Position numbers and translations under genes: made by a program. A stretch of DNA of 64,000 nucleotides, taken from assembly GCA_963978895.1 (NCBI GenBank), contig OZ022243.1:4805261-4869260 (forward strand), in the 5' to 3' direction. Of this stretch, positions 61,786-64,000 are shown piece by piece. Positions within the stretch are counted from its first letter, which is position 1; the number at the start of each line of letters is the position of its first letter. Below the pieces are notes generated by a model. That model was not told the DNA's origin, did no database searches, and was given only the letters and a program-made list of their open reading frames with translations. This stretch comes from Erpobdella octoculata (taxonomy: Eukaryota > Annelida > Clitellata > Hirudinida > Erpobdellidae).

Positions 61786-62500
61786 TGATCACTGACTGAT
61801 TGACTGTCTCACTTTCTCAAACATATATCAGTGATATGATATGAATAAATATAAAATGATAACATGCGACTTCTTGTTTATCACAATATAGATCTATTTT
61901 TCAATAATTTAAAACACCACATAATTTCTATATTGCTTCAAGCAACTTATACTTTTTTATGCAATTTTATTTAAACGTTAAAATCATAATAGTATACACC
62001 TCGTAAATTCTCAGCTAACGAATGAACCGAATGAAGTAACCAACCGGGTTGAGGAGTCGTTGAATATATCTACCATCGCACATGTTGCCCATCCCCGGGC
62101 GGATCAACAACTGCTGTTTCTCGATCTATAATACACCGTTTGTATTCAACGGAGGTCACCTGGCACGTAAAAACACAGAAAACAAAATACGTGAACGCGA
62201 ACGTTAATTACCAGGGAAAGTTTTTCAAGAACGAAAGAAAAATACGACAAAAAGCCACGAGACATAAAAATACGACAAGAAGCCACGAGACATAAACGTA
62301 CAGAATGAGATGCCAGCGTTAATTATCTTTTGCACCGAACGATATAGTCAACGCACGTTCCTAAAAGCCAACGCTACGCTGGATGTTTAGTCGCACCTGG
62401 AAAAGGGAATTGCCGTCGTGTACAACATCTTTCCATGTCTCAGTCTGAGTCCTGAGTAAAATGTGTGTACGGTGGTCGGCTTGAGTTTGTTAAGGGTTTT
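61786..62500. other. No gene seen
   Basis: Two copies of ATACGACAAxAAGCCACGAG at about 62241-62260 and 62270-62290; otherwise unassigned. Confidence 0.5.
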
Positions 62501-62514
62501 TTTTAAAGGGATAG

Positions 62515-62765
62515 GTCGGTGGTGTTGTGTGGTTTGATGCGATGTGTGTAGTTTATGTGTGGTGTTGTATGGTTTAGTGCTACGTAGTGTGGTGTTGTAT
62601 GTCGTAGTATCATGTGGTGTAATGTTATATTGGTTTAGTATCATGTGGTTTGGTGTTGTGTGTCGTAGTATCATGTGGTGTGGTGATGCATGTCGTAGTA
62701 TCATGTGGCGTAGTGTTGTATAGTTTAGTGTCATGTGTCATGTTGTTGTGTGTCGTTTGGTCTGG
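62515..62765. repeat. GT-rich minisatellite, about 30-35 bp
   Basis: GTTGTATGTCGTAGTATCAT followed by GTGGTGTG recurs about 6-8 times with variation. It causes a false Thr/His-rich frame on the minus strand. Confidence 0.85.
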
Positions 62766-64000
62766 CGTGTAGCATGGGAGGTCATGAGAAAAGTAAAAGT
62801 TAGAAATTTTATGTTTCCTAAAAAAAAATACAAAAAATTTGCGTGTGAAAAACTTTCGATTTTGTGATTCTCAAGTCACACCTGAAAATATAAATATCGA
62901 AAGCACCGAAATGACCGAAACCATCCAAACTGATGAACACGTCAAGTGTCTGAACTTTCAAACAACCTCTCGCTCAAACCACTTGCTGCAATGCGGATGA
63001 TCATTAACACTTGACCTTCAACTAAAGTGCATCTTGACCTTCAACATCCATGTTTTTTTTTGAGTTGTGCTTTGTAATCATCTGAGATGCGGCTCTATAT
63101 CGAAGCTCTATCACATCGAACAAGTCGAATTAGTCGGCGACGAAATAATGCGTTTTTGCGCGCACAAATCAGCTGATGAGTTCTTATTATCGCAGCTAAA
63201 CGGCGCTACATTTGGGTTTTTTGCTAAGCGTTTTTCATACGAAAGAGCAGAGGGGATGCATCGAGAGTGTTGAAAGAAGAAGAAAAAACTAAACAAATGT
63301 GGAAAATAACGCTGGGCAAGAAGATCATTATCGGGGTTATTCTCCTATATCGTTTTTTTTTATTATTCGCTGATGTTATCAACAACCGTTTTCGATGCGT
63401 TCACGTAAAAACAGAAGTTAACGAAAAAAAGAAAGTGAGCACAAAATCATGTTTGTGTGCGTGTGCAAGGGATAAGTGTATGTGTATGTATGTATGAGTG
63501 TGTGAGTGAGTGAGAGAGAAAAAGAAAGGGAGAGAGAGAAAAAAAAGAGAGAGAAAGAGGGATGGGGTAGCATGGGGTGTATTTGCTCCATCGCAACCTG
63601 ACGGTCGACCGTATCTTCGTTGTGTTCTCGCTTGGTCGAGTTTGAAAATTTGAAGCGAAGGCGGTAAGAAAAATAAGTACAAATAAAATAGAGATAAATG
63701 GCAGTTACAAAAAGTTGTGTTTGTATGTGCGTAGTTATGTGTCTGCGTGTGTATGTATGTATGTGTGTGTATGTGTGGATGTGACAAAGAGATAGAAAGA
63801 GAGAAAGAAAGAGAACGAAAGAAATAATAAGATAAAACGAAATTGCTACCTGGACCCGTTCCCTCTAACATGAAATTAAAATGCAGCTGAAACAAGAGAT
63901 AACCAGGATGTAACTTTTCCTTACTGCCTCTGTTTAAACGGGGTCTGCTGAAGTGCCCGATTCGGTTGGCGGTGCTACCGGTAGAATATCTTTTTATTTT
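62766..64000. other. No gene seen; microsatellites
   Basis: Short frames at 63067-63497 lack motifs. GA-rich tract at 63505-63565, GT/TATG-rich tract at 63715-63780, GA-rich tract at 63785-63825. Confidence 0.5.

Overview
This is AT-rich animal nuclear DNA, very probably from an invertebrate. The evidence is spliced genes with GT-AG introns, a reticulon gene, an eIF4B-like segment, a metazoan-type TTAGGG-like motif, and a very dense load of Helitrons, hAT, Penelope, LINE, Ty3/gypsy and SINE elements and microsatellites. The phylum cannot be fixed from the sequence. A run of 200 N (56301-56500) shows this is draft assembly.

Layout. 1-25 kb is a mosaic of nested mobile elements with few or no ordinary genes: at least three Helitron families (3' ends reading CTAG, 5' ends reading TCTATATATATAAAA), a broken hAT transposase gene interrupted by a LINE, a Penelope-like reverse transcriptase fragment, and two intact plus one damaged copy of a RING-finger gene carried in a duplicated block. 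Three blocks in this region are duplicated (RING block, hAT/Helitron block, and a fragment of the reticulon gene). The duplicates give clean filled/empty site pairs that define several insertions to the base. 25-26 kb holds a decayed cysteine-rich protein gene.

28.2-35.6 kb holds the best gene in the window, a reticulon on the minus strand. It has seven coding exons for a 268-residue form, a second first exon (31606-31681) giving a 214-residue form, and a possible in-frame 33-nt microexon (34119-34151). All splice phases agree. 40.2-41.9 kb holds a second spliced minus-strand gene (four exons, 204 residues) of unknown function that looks like two ferredoxin-like (alpha/beta) halves.

44.6-46.5 kb holds the 3' part of a Ty3/gypsy-type element with zinc knuckle, protease and a probable LTR. 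Its open frame contains a segment that resembles eIF4B, so the element looks chimeric. 47.7-48.4 kb is an unusually long ATT array. From 49.5 kb to the end I see no gene I can support: long AT-rich stretches, microsatellites, one more minisatellite-bearing element at 57.8 kb, a diverged long-period repeat at 58.5-59.7 kb and small minisatellites.

Most long open frames in the window (for example YIYI, TYIH, CMYV, SLSL, NNNN and RSRS repeats) are readings of microsatellites and are not genes.
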